Shown here in pieces: positions 48,029 to 55,788 of a DNA stretch of 58,958 nucleotides. Numbering within the stretch: position 1 is the stretch's first letter; each line of letters begins with the position of its first letter. The DNA lies in contig NZ_UQXD01000010.1 of NCBI RefSeq assembly GCF_900544955.1, positions 1-58,958 of the forward strand. Reading direction: 5' to 3'. The notes beneath the pieces are model-generated. The model had not been told where the DNA came from and ran no database searches. It saw nothing but the letters and a program-made list of their open reading frames with translations. The position numbers and the translations under genes are program-made. Source of the DNA: an uncultured Oscillibacter sp. (GTDB lineage: Bacteria; Bacillota; Clostridia; Oscillospirales; Oscillospiraceae).

Positions 48029-49300
48029 TCAGGCGCAAAAGGCCCACACCAGCAGGTAGCCCACCGTCACCGCCACCAGGGTAAAGGGGACGCCGATGCG
48101 CATAAACTGCCCGGTACTGACCTCATATCCCGCCTTGCGCAGAATTCCGCCGGCGGCAATGTTGGCGGACGCCCCCACAGGGGTCAGGTTGCCCCCCAGC
48201 GTGGCGCCGGTCAGCAGCCCGAAGCACAGCACCGCCTGGTCCACGCCCATGGCCGCGGCCACTCCCCCTACCACCGGAAGCATGGTGGCCGTGTAGGGGA
48301 TGTTGTCGATAAACGCGGAGGCCAGGACGGAAAACCACACGATGATGGTATAGGTCCAAAACAGGCTGCCGCCGCCCAGGTGGGCGATCAGCTGGCTCAC
48401 GTCGCCGATGATGCCCACCCGGTTGATGCCGTCGATCACCAGGAACAGACCCGCCAGCAGCAAGAGCGTCACATAGTCCACGCCCTTGAGGACCTCCACC
48501 GCCAGTTGGGCGTCGCGGTGCCGGACGCACTCCGCTGCCAGGCCCACCGCGAAGAAGGCCATACAGATGGCCCCGTTGGTAATGCCGGGCTTTTCCGGCA
48601 GAAAGGAGGCCAGAATCAATCCGGCCACCGTGCCCAGAAGGCAGAAGGAGGGCAGGTAATCCGTAACCGGGGTGAGCTGTGTGCCGCGGAGGGCCCCCTT
48701 CTCCTTGCGGAAGAGGAACATCATCACCGGCACCGTGGCAACCGCCCCCGCCTGCACCACCCAGAACATTCCGGGGGCGCCCTTGTAGGCGAAGAAATCC
48801 ATGAAGTCCATGCCCATGTGGCCGCTCAGCAGAATGGAGGTGGTGTCCCCCACCAGCGTGGCCGCCCCCTGCAGGTTGGAGGAGACCGCAATGGCCAGAA
48901 TGGGCGCCACCGGGGAAATTCTCAGCTTTTTGGCGATGGCCATGCCCACCGGCGCCAGCATCAGCACCGTGGCCACGTTGTCCACAAACGCGGAAACAAA
49001 CCCTGCGAACAGCGCCAGCACAATGATCAGCGCCTTGACACTGGGCAGCACCCGCACCAGCTTGTCCGAAAGGCGGTTTGGCATCTTGGAGCGTATAAAG
49101 AGGTCCACCGTCCCCATGGTGCCCGCCAGCATCAAGAGCACGTTCCAGTCGATGGTGGACAGCGCCTCCCGGGCCGGAACGATCCCCAGCGCCAAAAACA
49201 CCACCGCCGCCGCCACGGCCACCGCCGCCCGGTACTTGGGCAGAAGCAGCAGCAATCCATAGACCGCGATAAACACGATCAGCGCAATCGTTTTTAACAT
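48029..49300 (-). CDS. ArsB/NhaD/SLC13-type anion permease
   Basis: A 423-residue protein with eleven or so helices and the ion-transporter superfamily hairpin motifs VDNVATVLMLAPVGMAIAKK and FIDNIPYTATMLPVVGG, plus SSNLQGAATLVGDTTSILL. It belongs to the CitMHS/ArsB/SLC13 group, whose members carry dicarboxylates, citrate, arsenite or Na+/H+. ATG 49300 follows GGAGGAATC; a longer frame upstream lacks a ribosome binding site. In this neighbourhood a carboxylate substrate is more likely than arsenite, but the sequence does not decide. Confidence 0.82.
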   Translation of the reverse strand: MLKTIALIVFIAVYGLLLLLPKYRAAVAVAAAVVFLALGIVPAREALSTIDWNVLLMLAGTMGTVDLFIRSKMPNRLSDKLVRVLPSVKALIIVLALFAGFVSAFVDNVATVLMLAPVGMAIAKKLRISPVAPILAIAVSSNLQGAATLVGDTTSILLSGHMGMDFMDFFAYKGAPGMFWVVQAGAVATVPVMMFLFRKEKGALRGTQLTPVTDYLPSFCLLGTVAGLILASFLPEKPGITNGAICMAFFAVGLAAECVRHRDAQLAVEVLKGVDYVTLLLLAGLFLVIDGINRVGIIGDVSQLIAHLGGGSLFWTYTIIVWFSVLASAFIDNIPYTATMLPVVGGVAAAMGVDQAVLCFGLLTGATLGGNLTPVGASANIAAGGILRKAGYEVSTGQFMRIGVPFTLVAVTVGYLLVWAFCA

Positions 49301-49373
49301 TCTTGATTCCTCCCGCCGGCGAAGCGGACGCAACGCGTCTCCGCCGTCTCTTTTCTCTCAGGCGCCCCGTCTC

Positions 49374-50702
49374 TCAGTCTGCGCCCTTTCTTTGATATCG
49401 CACAAAAAGGAACACCGTCAGGCACAGGCACACGCTCTCTGAGAGCAGCGGCGCCCACCAAACGCCCTCTCCGCCCAGGAGATGGATCAAGAGCACCAGG
49501 CTGCCCAGCAAAAACACCACGCCGCGTCCCAGGGAAATCAGGGTTGCGGATCCCGCGCGCTCCACGGAGGTGAGGTAGCCGCTTATGACAATGTTATAGC
49601 CCACCAGCAAAAACGACAGGAGGAAAATGCGCAGAACATGGGCCGAGTACTCCCGCAGCTCCGGCAAATCCGCCCCCACATAGGCGGAGACGATCACCCC
49701 CGCCCCGGCGCTGCACAGCACCAGCGCCGCCGTGCAGAAAATCCCCGCGGAGACCACGCCGTACCGCAGCAGCCTCCGGCACGCCTCCGGGTTTCTCTGT
49801 CCGTAGCAATAGCTGATCAGCGGCTGGCTGCCCTGGGCAATGCCGGTGGCGGACAGCACCACGATGCTGTTGATATAGGAGACGATGGTATAGCTGACCA
49901 GCGCCTCTCGGGAGAGGTAGCGCAAAATCACCTGGTTGAACACAAAGACCACCACACCGGCGGAGAGCTCCGTAAGGCCGGAGGAGAGGCCGTTTCGGAT
50001 CTGTCTGCCCAAAACGGCGGGCTGAAAGCGAAACCGCCGGAACCGGAGCTGCCCCTGTTTGCCCAGGAAGTGCCAGAGGTACAGCAGAATCACCGTGCAC
50101 TGGGAGAGGCTGGTGGCAAAGGCGGCCCCCGCCACCCCCCGGTGCAGGACGATCACGAACAGCCAGTCCAGCACCACGTTCTCCAGAGCGCCCACCGTGA
50201 CGATCACCACCGCCCGCTTGGGAAATCCGTCGGTCTTCATCAGGATCTCAAAGGTGTAGGACAGGAGGAACGCCGCAGAAAACGGCACGATATACGCAAG
50301 GTACTCCCGGACGTACCCCAGGGTCTCCGGGTCCCGCGCCCCCAGGAACCCCGCCACCTTGTCCAGGTTGGCCATCACGCCGATGGAGAGCCCCGCCGCC
50401 ACCACCAGTTGGGTGACCACATTCTGCGTGAACACCTGGTGGGCCCGTTCCATCCGGCCCTCCCCCATACAGATGGCCACGATGGTGGACGCGCCCACGG
50501 CGAACATCAGCGAGAGCGCAAACATCGTCTGCACAAGGGGGTTGGACAAGTTCACCGCCGTCAGCGCGATCTCGTTGACGCCCCTTGCCACAAACATGCC
50601 GTCCACCATGGTGTACAGCGCATAGACCCACTGCGCCAGGATCGACGGAATCACATAGTGAAAAAATTTCTGTTTTAACGAACTGTCATCCAAGGACATC
50701 AT
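49374..50702 (-). CDS. MATE-family efflux transporter
   Basis: A 442-residue protein with twelve predicted helices and MATE features, including QWVYALYTMVDGMFVARGVN in the first helices, VGASTIVAICMGEGR, and SYTIVSYINSIVVLSATGIA with GSQPLISYCYGQ in the second half. It is unrelated in sequence detail to the MATE pump at 19965. It lies 15 bp upstream in coordinates of the nitroreductase gene and is on the same strand, so both may share a transcript. The exported compound is unknown. Confidence 0.88.
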   Translation of the reverse strand: MMSLDDSSLKQKFFHYVIPSILAQWVYALYTMVDGMFVARGVNEIALTAVNLSNPLVQTMFALSLMFAVGASTIVAICMGEGRMERAHQVFTQNVVTQLVVAAGLSIGVMANLDKVAGFLGARDPETLGYVREYLAYIVPFSAAFLLSYTFEILMKTDGFPKRAVVIVTVGALENVVLDWLFVIVLHRGVAGAAFATSLSQCTVILLYLWHFLGKQGQLRFRRFRFQPAVLGRQIRNGLSSGLTELSAGVVVFVFNQVILRYLSREALVSYTIVSYINSIVVLSATGIAQGSQPLISYCYGQRNPEACRRLLRYGVVSAGIFCTAALVLCSAGAGVIVSAYVGADLPELREYSAHVLRIFLLSFLLVGYNIVISGYLTSVERAGSATLISLGRGVVFLLGSLVLLIHLLGGEGVWWAPLLSESVCLCLTVFLFVRYQRKGAD

Positions 50703-50717
50703 GTATCTCTTCTTCCT

Positions 50718-51230
50718 TTAACACCGTTCCACCAGCTCTTCCAGGGGTTTGCGCAGGGCGTGCTGCTCCCCGGGGCCCTCCTTGTCATATCCCAGCATCA
50801 GCATACAGGCGGGCTCCCAGTTTTCGGCCAGGCCGAAGGTGCGCTTCGTCTCCTCCCCGTCAAACCAGCAGACCCAGCAGCTGTCCACCCCCAGCTCCGC
50901 GGCCGCCAGCATGGCGTGGGTGGCTGCGATCACGCTGTTGGTCAGCCCCACGTCCACCCCGTTGATCTCCAGGGCGGAATCCGGGTGCCCCCGGTCATAG
51001 GAGAACAGCAGCACCGCCGGGGCGCCGTACACGCAGGTACTGCACCGCTCCGCCCGCCGGAGTCCCTCGGCGCTCTCTATCACCAGCACCTTCCACTGCT
51101 GCGCGTTGCAGCCGGTGGGCGCCAGCCGCGCCGCCTCCAGAATGGCCGTCATGCACGCCGCCGGAACCGGGCGGCTCCTGTCGAAGGCCCGGGCGGAATA
51201 GCGTTTTGCACAAAGCTCTGAGAAATTCAT
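50718..51230 (-). CDS. Nitroreductase-family flavoprotein
   Basis: A 170-residue nitroreductase with the FMN-phosphate motif RYSARAFDRSRPVP near the N-terminus, EAARLAPTGCNAQQWKVLVI and GVDSCWVCWFDGEETKRTFG. These enzymes reduce nitro groups, quinones or related compounds with NAD(P)H. ATG 51230 is set by AAAGGAGAG. It lies between the MATE gene and RidA on the same strand; its relation to the corrinoid island is not evident. Confidence 0.88.
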   Translation of the reverse strand: MNFSELCAKRYSARAFDRSRPVPAACMTAILEAARLAPTGCNAQQWKVLVIESAEGLRRAERCSTCVYGAPAVLLFSYDRGHPDSALEINGVDVGLTNSVIAATHAMLAAAELGVDSCWVCWFDGEETKRTFGLAENWEPACMLMLGYDKEGPGEQHALRKPLEELVERC

Positions 51231-51577
51231 ACCAACTCTCCTTTTATGAAATCCACCGGCGGCAGCGCCGCGGTCTCCCGCAAACGCCGCCCCCGGTATC
51301 CTGCGGGGCCGCATGTTCCGCCCCGCGCCCCGGGGCGCCGGGGCATACACCGGGCGGGCGCCGCCCCGCCCAACAGGGCGGCGCCGCAAATCCTCTGCGG
51401 GAGATTCGAAGCGGGGGGGCCCCTCCTCCGAATCACCGCCGCAGGAATCGCGGCGCCGAAACTCTCCCTATCCAATCGCAGCGCGCCGGGCGAAACCCGC
51501 GGGTGCGGCTCCAAAATGCATCCGTCCGCACCCCGCCCAAGGGGCCTTATGCCCTCCCCCGCCGGAGAGGGAGGCGC
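51231..51577. other. G+C-rich intergenic region, no gene seen
   Basis: The gap between the nitroreductase and RidA genes has a GC hairpin GCGCCGCCCCGCCC...GGGCGGCGC near 51355-51388 but no T-run and no credible coding sequence. Confidence 0.5.
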
Positions 51578-51970
51578 TCAGTCCTTCAGGCCCACAAAGA
51601 TGGCGATCTCAAACAGCAGCTTCTCCTCCACCGGCGGCGCCACCACGGTATACCGGGCAGGGCCCGCCTCCTGGTCGCCGAAAAACTTGAAGTAGGCGGT
51701 GTTCATGCCGTCAAAGTCCTCCACTTTCTGCAAGAAGCAGCGGCACATCAGGGCGTCGTCCAGCGTGCCGCCGGCCGCTTCGATGATATGCTTGGCGTTT
51801 GTGATGGCCAGCTCCACCTGTGCCTCGATCCCCTCGGGCACGTTGCCCTCCAGGTCTTCGCCCACCTGGCCGGAGACGAAAAGCACGTTGCCAAAACGGA
51901 TGGCCTGGGAAATTCCCCTGCGGGGGATGTCCACCAAGGCCGTCTCAATCTTTTCCTTTTTCCACTCCAT
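51578..51970 (-). CDS. ridA: RidA-family enamine/imine deaminase
   Basis: A 130-residue RidA/YjgF protein. The conserved carboxylate-binding Arg is in GPARYTVVAPP and the catalytic Glu in LLFEIAIFVGL. RidA hydrolyses reactive 2-aminoacrylate or other imines/enamines to keto acids. It is the last gene of the aconitase X operon, 15 bp after the small subunit, and could hydrolyse an imine such as the pyrroline-2-carboxylate formed by an aconitase X-type dehydratase. That link is inferred from gene order. Confidence 0.9.
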   Translation of the reverse strand: MEWKKEKIETALVDIPRRGISQAIRFGNVLFVSGQVGEDLEGNVPEGIEAQVELAITNAKHIIEAAGGTLDDALMCRCFLQKVEDFDGMNTAYFKFFGDQEAGPARYTVVAPPVEEKLLFEIAIFVGLKD

Positions 51971-51985
51971 GTCGCGTCCTCCTTC

Positions 51986-52420
51986 TCAGTTTGTCTCCGC
52001 CGCGGACCGCAGAATTTCCACGGTTCCGTTGATCCCGTCCAGGCGGATGTAGTCGCCGTCGTGAATCTCCGCGCAGGGGTCCACGCCGTCGGGGAAATCG
52101 CAGACGCAGGGACAGTTGTTGACCAGGACCACCACGCCGCATTTGGAGTCCATCTTGGTGAAGATATAGCCGATGGGCCCCACGCCGTTGATATGGCTGT
52201 TGATGAAATAGTCCGACCACCCCAGAGAGCCGCGGCTGCAGGGGACCACCAAAATCTTCCCCGCAAAGCTGTCCCCCTCGTGCACGTGGCCCTTTTCCAG
52301 CACCACGCCGGTCTTGACGTCGATGGAGGACCACCCCTGAATGCTGGTGGGGCAGACAAAGGCGGCTCCCTCCACCACAGGGCCCAGCGCCGGCCGGCCC
52401 TTGAGAATTTTGCCGTTCAT
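51986..52420 (-). CDS. Aconitase X small (swivelling domain) subunit
   Basis: A 144-residue DUF126-type protein, the swivelling domain of aconitase X. Diagnostic segments are GPVVEGAAFVCPTSIQGWSS, VVPCSRGSLGWSDYFIN and VVLVNNCPCVCDFPDGVDP. It completes the active site of the large subunit encoded 12 bp upstream. The ATG at 52420 follows AGGAGG with 8-nt spacing; the longer frame starts inside the ribosome binding site. Confidence 0.9.
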   Translation of the reverse strand: MNGKILKGRPALGPVVEGAAFVCPTSIQGWSSIDVKTGVVLEKGHVHEGDSFAGKILVVPCSRGSLGWSDYFINSHINGVGPIGYIFTKMDSKCGVVVLVNNCPCVCDFPDGVDPCAEIHDGDYIRLDGINGTVEILRSAAETN

Positions 52421-52432
52421 ACAAAGCACCTC

Positions 52433-53743
52433 CTATCGAACCTGCCAGTAGCCTGAGATGGCGGCGTCCATCACTTCCCGCTCCGTGCCGTAGTACACCG
52501 GCACGTCCCGCTCCGTCTTGCTGTAATGGGCCAGCTTGGCCGCGGAGAGGCCGATGCCCTTGGCGCCGTAAGCCACGTTGACGCACCGCAGGATGCAGCC
52601 GCTGGTGAGGACCTCCACGCCGCTCTTGCGGAGGGACTCAATCAGATGGGACAGCCTTGCCAGCTCATACTGGGCCACATTGGTGAACACGCAGAAGCGG
52701 ACGCCCTCCTTCACGTGTTTGCCCCGCATGTACCGCTCGATCTGCTGAATCTCCTGTACGGAGCTGTTGGGGCAGCCGATCTGCAAAAAGTCCACCGGGC
52801 CCGACACCGGGTGGCAGAGCTCCCTCCGGTAGCCCTCCAGCATCTCCTCGTCAATGTCGAACTCCGCCGCCGGCGCGTGGCCGGCCATGGCCGCCTCGTA
52901 GGTGGGCGCCTCGGGAGAGGTCCCCACGATCAGGCACATCTCGCAGCCGCTGGCCGTGGCCAGGGAGGTGAACATGGTCTTGAGCTTGATGAGATCCGGC
53001 GGATCAAACTCCCCCGTCAGCACAGGGATGGCGTTGGGCGCCAGGCGCCGCCCCACGGCGATGCCCACCATGTCCCAGAGCAGCTTCGTATCCAGCTTGC
53101 TGTGGATGCGGAAGACGTGGGTCCCGTGCCGGTTTTCCGTGAGGTGCAGCCCCCACTTCGGCGCCCGGCCGCACACCGCCGTCATCATGGAGGTGGCGCC
53201 GCCGCCGCCGTTGCCCCGGGCCCCCAGAACGGAGTTGCAGTAGAGCACGTTGGAGGACTCCGTGGTGACGAAGTACTCCCCCATGGTGGGCAGCCAGCCC
53301 GCCAGGTAGGGGGCGCAGGTGCTGCCCGCCACACAGCCGTTTGCAATGGCCGTCTCCATGATCTGCTGATTCATCTCCCAGAATTCCTTGGTCTGCTGGG
53401 TGTACGCCCACTGATAGCTGTCGCTGGTGTGCACATCGTCGATCAGCAGCGCCTTTTCATAAAATCCGGAGAACTCCCCCCGGTTCAGCTCGGGCAGGAA
53501 GTGTTTGATGTGGTGGTCGTAAAAGTCCTCTTTCAGATAGTCCTCCCGGTTCAGCTGTCCGTCCGGGAAATCCGCCGGCACCGCCTCGCTGCCGCAGCAA
53601 AGATGGGTTTTGGTGACCTCCACCAGCTCCGTGGCACCCAGGATTTCGGCGTACCGGATGATCCCCTTCAGTGCAGCCTGCTTGCTCTTTCCGCACTTCC
53701 CCTCCAGCATGTCCTGTTCTTCCGATGTCAGTTTTACCGCCAT
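52433..53743 (-). CDS. Aconitase X large (catalytic) subunit
   Basis: A 436-residue DUF521/AcnX catalytic subunit. Recognisable segments are LTSEEQDMLEGKCGKSKQAA at the start, THLCCGSEA, FVTTESSNVLYCNSVLGARGN, the CEMCLIVGTSPEAP stretch, and the C-terminal VEVLTSGCILRCVNVAYG. Conserved Cys hold an Fe-S or mononuclear iron centre. Characterised AcnX enzymes dehydrate cis-3-hydroxy-L-proline or, in archaea, mevalonate 5-phosphate. With RidA in the operon, a hydroxy-amino-acid dehydratase is the better guess. ATG 53743 is chosen because upstream frame overlaps the promoter. Confidence 0.88.
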   Translation of the reverse strand: MAVKLTSEEQDMLEGKCGKSKQAALKGIIRYAEILGATELVEVTKTHLCCGSEAVPADFPDGQLNREDYLKEDFYDHHIKHFLPELNRGEFSGFYEKALLIDDVHTSDSYQWAYTQQTKEFWEMNQQIMETAIANGCVAGSTCAPYLAGWLPTMGEYFVTTESSNVLYCNSVLGARGNGGGGATSMMTAVCGRAPKWGLHLTENRHGTHVFRIHSKLDTKLLWDMVGIAVGRRLAPNAIPVLTGEFDPPDLIKLKTMFTSLATASGCEMCLIVGTSPEAPTYEAAMAGHAPAAEFDIDEEMLEGYRRELCHPVSGPVDFLQIGCPNSSVQEIQQIERYMRGKHVKEGVRFCVFTNVAQYELARLSHLIESLRKSGVEVLTSGCILRCVNVAYGAKGIGLSAAKLAHYSKTERDVPVYYGTEREVMDAAISGYWQVR

Positions 53744-53790
53744 AGCCAGCCCCGCTTTCTTGTTGTTTCTTGAGGTGTTTTTCCAGTTCC

Positions 53791-53837
53791 AGTGTATCTG
53801 TCCGACACGCGTCATAGTCAACACGGAAATATTGCAC
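53791..53837 (-). promoter_or_regulatory. Regulated promoter of the aconitase X operon (TGCAATATTTCC element)
   Basis: On the minus strand TGCAATATTTCC (53837-53826) precedes TTGACT (53821-53816), a 19-bp spacer containing GACGCGTGTC, and TACACT (53796-53791). It mirrors the promoter at 43947-43992. The MerR-type regulator gene is divergent, about 200 bp away. Confidence 0.7.
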
Positions 53838-53912
53838 AAAGAATCCCCTCCTTTTTTCGGGCAATTTTCTTCTATCCTATGGCAATTCTACGATTTTCTG
53901 CAAAAGGACAGG

Positions 53913-53943
53913 AAAAAAACTCTCCCTCAAGGGAGAGTTTTTT
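53913..53943. terminator. Bidirectional hairpin between the AcnX and MerR promoters
   Basis: ACTCTCCCT and AGGGAGAGT form a stem with long A and T tracts on either side (53913-53943). No gene converges on it; it insulates the two divergent promoters or is left from a lost gene. Confidence 0.6.
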
Positions 53944-53950
53944 CGCCTTT

Positions 53951-53979
53951 TTGACATTCCCACCGGCCGATGCTATAAT
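53951..53979 (+). promoter_or_regulatory. Promoter of the MerR-type regulator gene
   Basis: TTGACA (53951-53956), 17 bp and TATAAT (53974-53979): a perfect consensus promoter with a standard spacer, unlike the 19-bp promoters it may control. Confidence 0.85.
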
Positions 53980-54031
53980 CCGTTCATAAAGAACGGCCCC
54001 GGACGGGGCCGGAAGTGAGGAGGGGCTTCCC

Positions 54032-54895
54032 TTGTCAAACGACCACCTGACCATCGGCAAGGTCTCGGCTTTGACGAGCATCTCTGAAAAGCGCCTGCGG
54101 TACTACGACCAGCAGGGACTCTGTTCCCCGGCCTACCGGGACCCGGCCACCGGCTACCGGTACTACACCGCAGAGCAGATTCCCCGCCTGATGTGGATTT
54201 CCTATATGCGCTCCCTGGATCTCCCGGTGAGCATCATCGCGGAATTTTTCAGCGCGGACGACCTCCTCTCCCTCAAAAAGGCGCTGGACGTGCAGGTGGC
54301 CAAAAACCAGGAGGCCTTTTCCACGGCCCAGTACCGCTATGAGCAGATTTCGGAGTTTCGCCAGCGGTTCAGCATCGGCCTCTCCCACATCCGCTCCCGG
54401 GACCAGCCGCGCTTTGTCTCCCTGGTCCATACGGAGCCCTTCCCCGTGCTGTGCCTCGACTGCGACGTGGACAGCGGGGAGATGACCGGCGCCTACCGCC
54501 TCCGGATGTTCAACCTGCTGGACGAGCAGACTCGGAAATATAAGTTCGTCTCCGTGGGCGGCCACGACATCATCTACCGCAACTCCCCCCTGCTGGGCGC
54601 TTCTCCCGCCAGGCCCGGCAAGACCACGTTCGACATCCAGATCAAGAATCCCCCCTCCGTCCCCATGGAGTTCGTCCGATACAACAAGGGCTTTCTGGCG
54701 GCCACTGCGGTCCACGTGGGGCCCTATGAGACCCTCCCCGACACCTACCGCCTCATCACAACCTGGGCGGCGGAAAACGGGCACAAGCTGAACACCGACG
54801 CCCTGGAGGACTATCAGATCACAAGCCAGATGGTCAACGACCCCGAGCTGTATGTCACCCAGATTTATGTCCCTCTGGCCGGGCACAGCCTCTGA
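54032..54895 (+). CDS. MerR-family regulator with GyrI-like effector domain
   Basis: A 287-residue regulator. The N-terminal MerR winged helix is IGKVSALTSISEKRLRYYDQ followed by YRYYTAEQIPRL (about 6-75), then a coiled-coil linker, and a C-terminal GyrI/BmrR-like ligand domain (about 120-285). MerR proteins twist promoters with 19-20 bp spacers into activity. The divergent aconitase X promoter and the racemase-like promoter have such spacers. The start is TTG, set by GGAGGGG. The ligand is unknown. Confidence 0.85.
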   Translation: MSNDHLTIGKVSALTSISEKRLRYYDQQGLCSPAYRDPATGYRYYTAEQIPRLMWISYMRSLDLPVSIIAEFFSADDLLSLKKALDVQVAKNQEAFSTAQYRYEQISEFRQRFSIGLSHIRSRDQPRFVSLVHTEPFPVLCLDCDVDSGEMTGAYRLRMFNLLDEQTRKYKFVSVGGHDIIYRNSPLLGASPARPGKTTFDIQIKNPPSVPMEFVRYNKGFLAATAVHVGPYETLPDTYRLITTWAAENGHKLNTDALEDYQITSQMVNDPELYVTQIYVPLAGHSL

Positions 54896-54980
54896 CCCGG
54901 CGGGTCTGCGGGCACATGGCGCCCTCCGCCAGTAGGCCCGCCGACCCCCGCTTTTGCAGGTGCATCCGCCCTCCAAGAAA

Positions 54981-55014
54981 GAGCCCCGGCCGCATCCAGG
55001 ATGCGGCCGGGGCT
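54981..55014. terminator. Bidirectional terminator between the MerR gene and the cobalamin operon
   Basis: GAGCCCCGGCCGCAT (54981-54995) and ATGCGGCCGGGGCTC (55000-55014 region) form a strong stem with short T-rich tails on both sides; it ends the minus-strand cbi operon about 100 bp after cbiC. Confidence 0.75.
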
Positions 55015-55119
55015 CTCTTTGCCAGAACCGCCCTCCACCCGGACCGCCGGTTTCCGGGGGCGCAGGCCTGCCCTCCACGCCCGGGAAGGGCCGCAGTGCT
55101 TTTTGGGCGGAGGTCCTTC

Positions 55120-55788
55120 TCACCAGCCCCGCCGGACCGGGTCCAGAGTGTCCTCCGCCAGGTAGAGCAGCGCGTTGCAGATGGCGGCGGCCACGTTGCT
55201 GCCGCCCTTGCGCCCCAGGGCCACGATGGCCGGGACGCCGTGGGCCTCGCAGGCCGCCAGCAGCCGCTCCTTGCTCTCCACCACGTTGACAAACCCCACC
55301 GGCACGCCGATCACCAGCGCCGGGCGGGCGCCCTCCTCCAATAGCGCGGCAATGCGCAGCAGCGCCGTGGGCGCGTTGCCCACCGCCAAAATCCCCCCAG
55401 GCCAGCGGCGCAGGGCCTCCTCCATGCACACCGCCGCCCGGGTGGTGCCCCGGGCCCGGGCCGCATCGGCCACGGCCTCCTCCGCCATGAGGCAGTGGAC
55501 CTCCCCGCCCAGATGGGCCAGGGCCGGCTTGCTGACGCCCGCCCGGGCCATATTGGTGTCCGTGATCACCGCCGTCCCCCGCCGGAGGGCCTCCACCCCC
55601 CGCTCCACCGCGCCAGGGGTGAAGCGGAGGCTGGTCCCGTAATCGAAGTCCGCCGTGGTGTGGATGACCCGCTTCACCACCGCCTCCGTCCCCGGGGCGG
55701 GCACCATCCTCCGCTCCGCCAGCTCCCTGGTGATGATCTCCATGCTGGCCCGCTCGATGTCGGCGGGCCGGGTGTGCTTGAGACTCAT
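55120..55788 (-). CDS. cbiC: Cobalt-precorrin-8 methylmutase
   Basis: A 222-residue CbiC/CobH protein that shifts the methyl group from C-11 to C-12 to give cobyrinate. Typical segments are RRGTAVITDTNMARAGVSKP, the catalytic-region VIHTTADFDYGTSLRF with His, VGNAPTALLRI and GVPVGFVNVVESKERLL. It is the last gene of the operon in this window, overlapping the cbiP stop by 4 bp. Its product feeds amidation steps including CbiP. Confidence 0.93.
   Translation of the reverse strand: MSLKHTRPADIERASMEIITRELAERRMVPAPGTEAVVKRVIHTTADFDYGTSLRFTPGAVERGVEALRRGTAVITDTNMARAGVSKPALAHLGGEVHCLMAEEAVADAARARGTTRAAVCMEEALRRWPGGILAVGNAPTALLRIAALLEEGARPALVIGVPVGFVNVVESKERLLAACEAHGVPAIVALGRKGGSNVAAAICNALLYLAEDTLDPVRRGW

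Noticed and set aside
48029..49300. Assignment of the ArsB/SLC13-like permease as the missing arsenite pump of the ars cassette
   Set aside because: It is 36 kb away, outside the element, without an ArsR box; its family includes many carboxylate carriers and its neighbours are catabolic genes.
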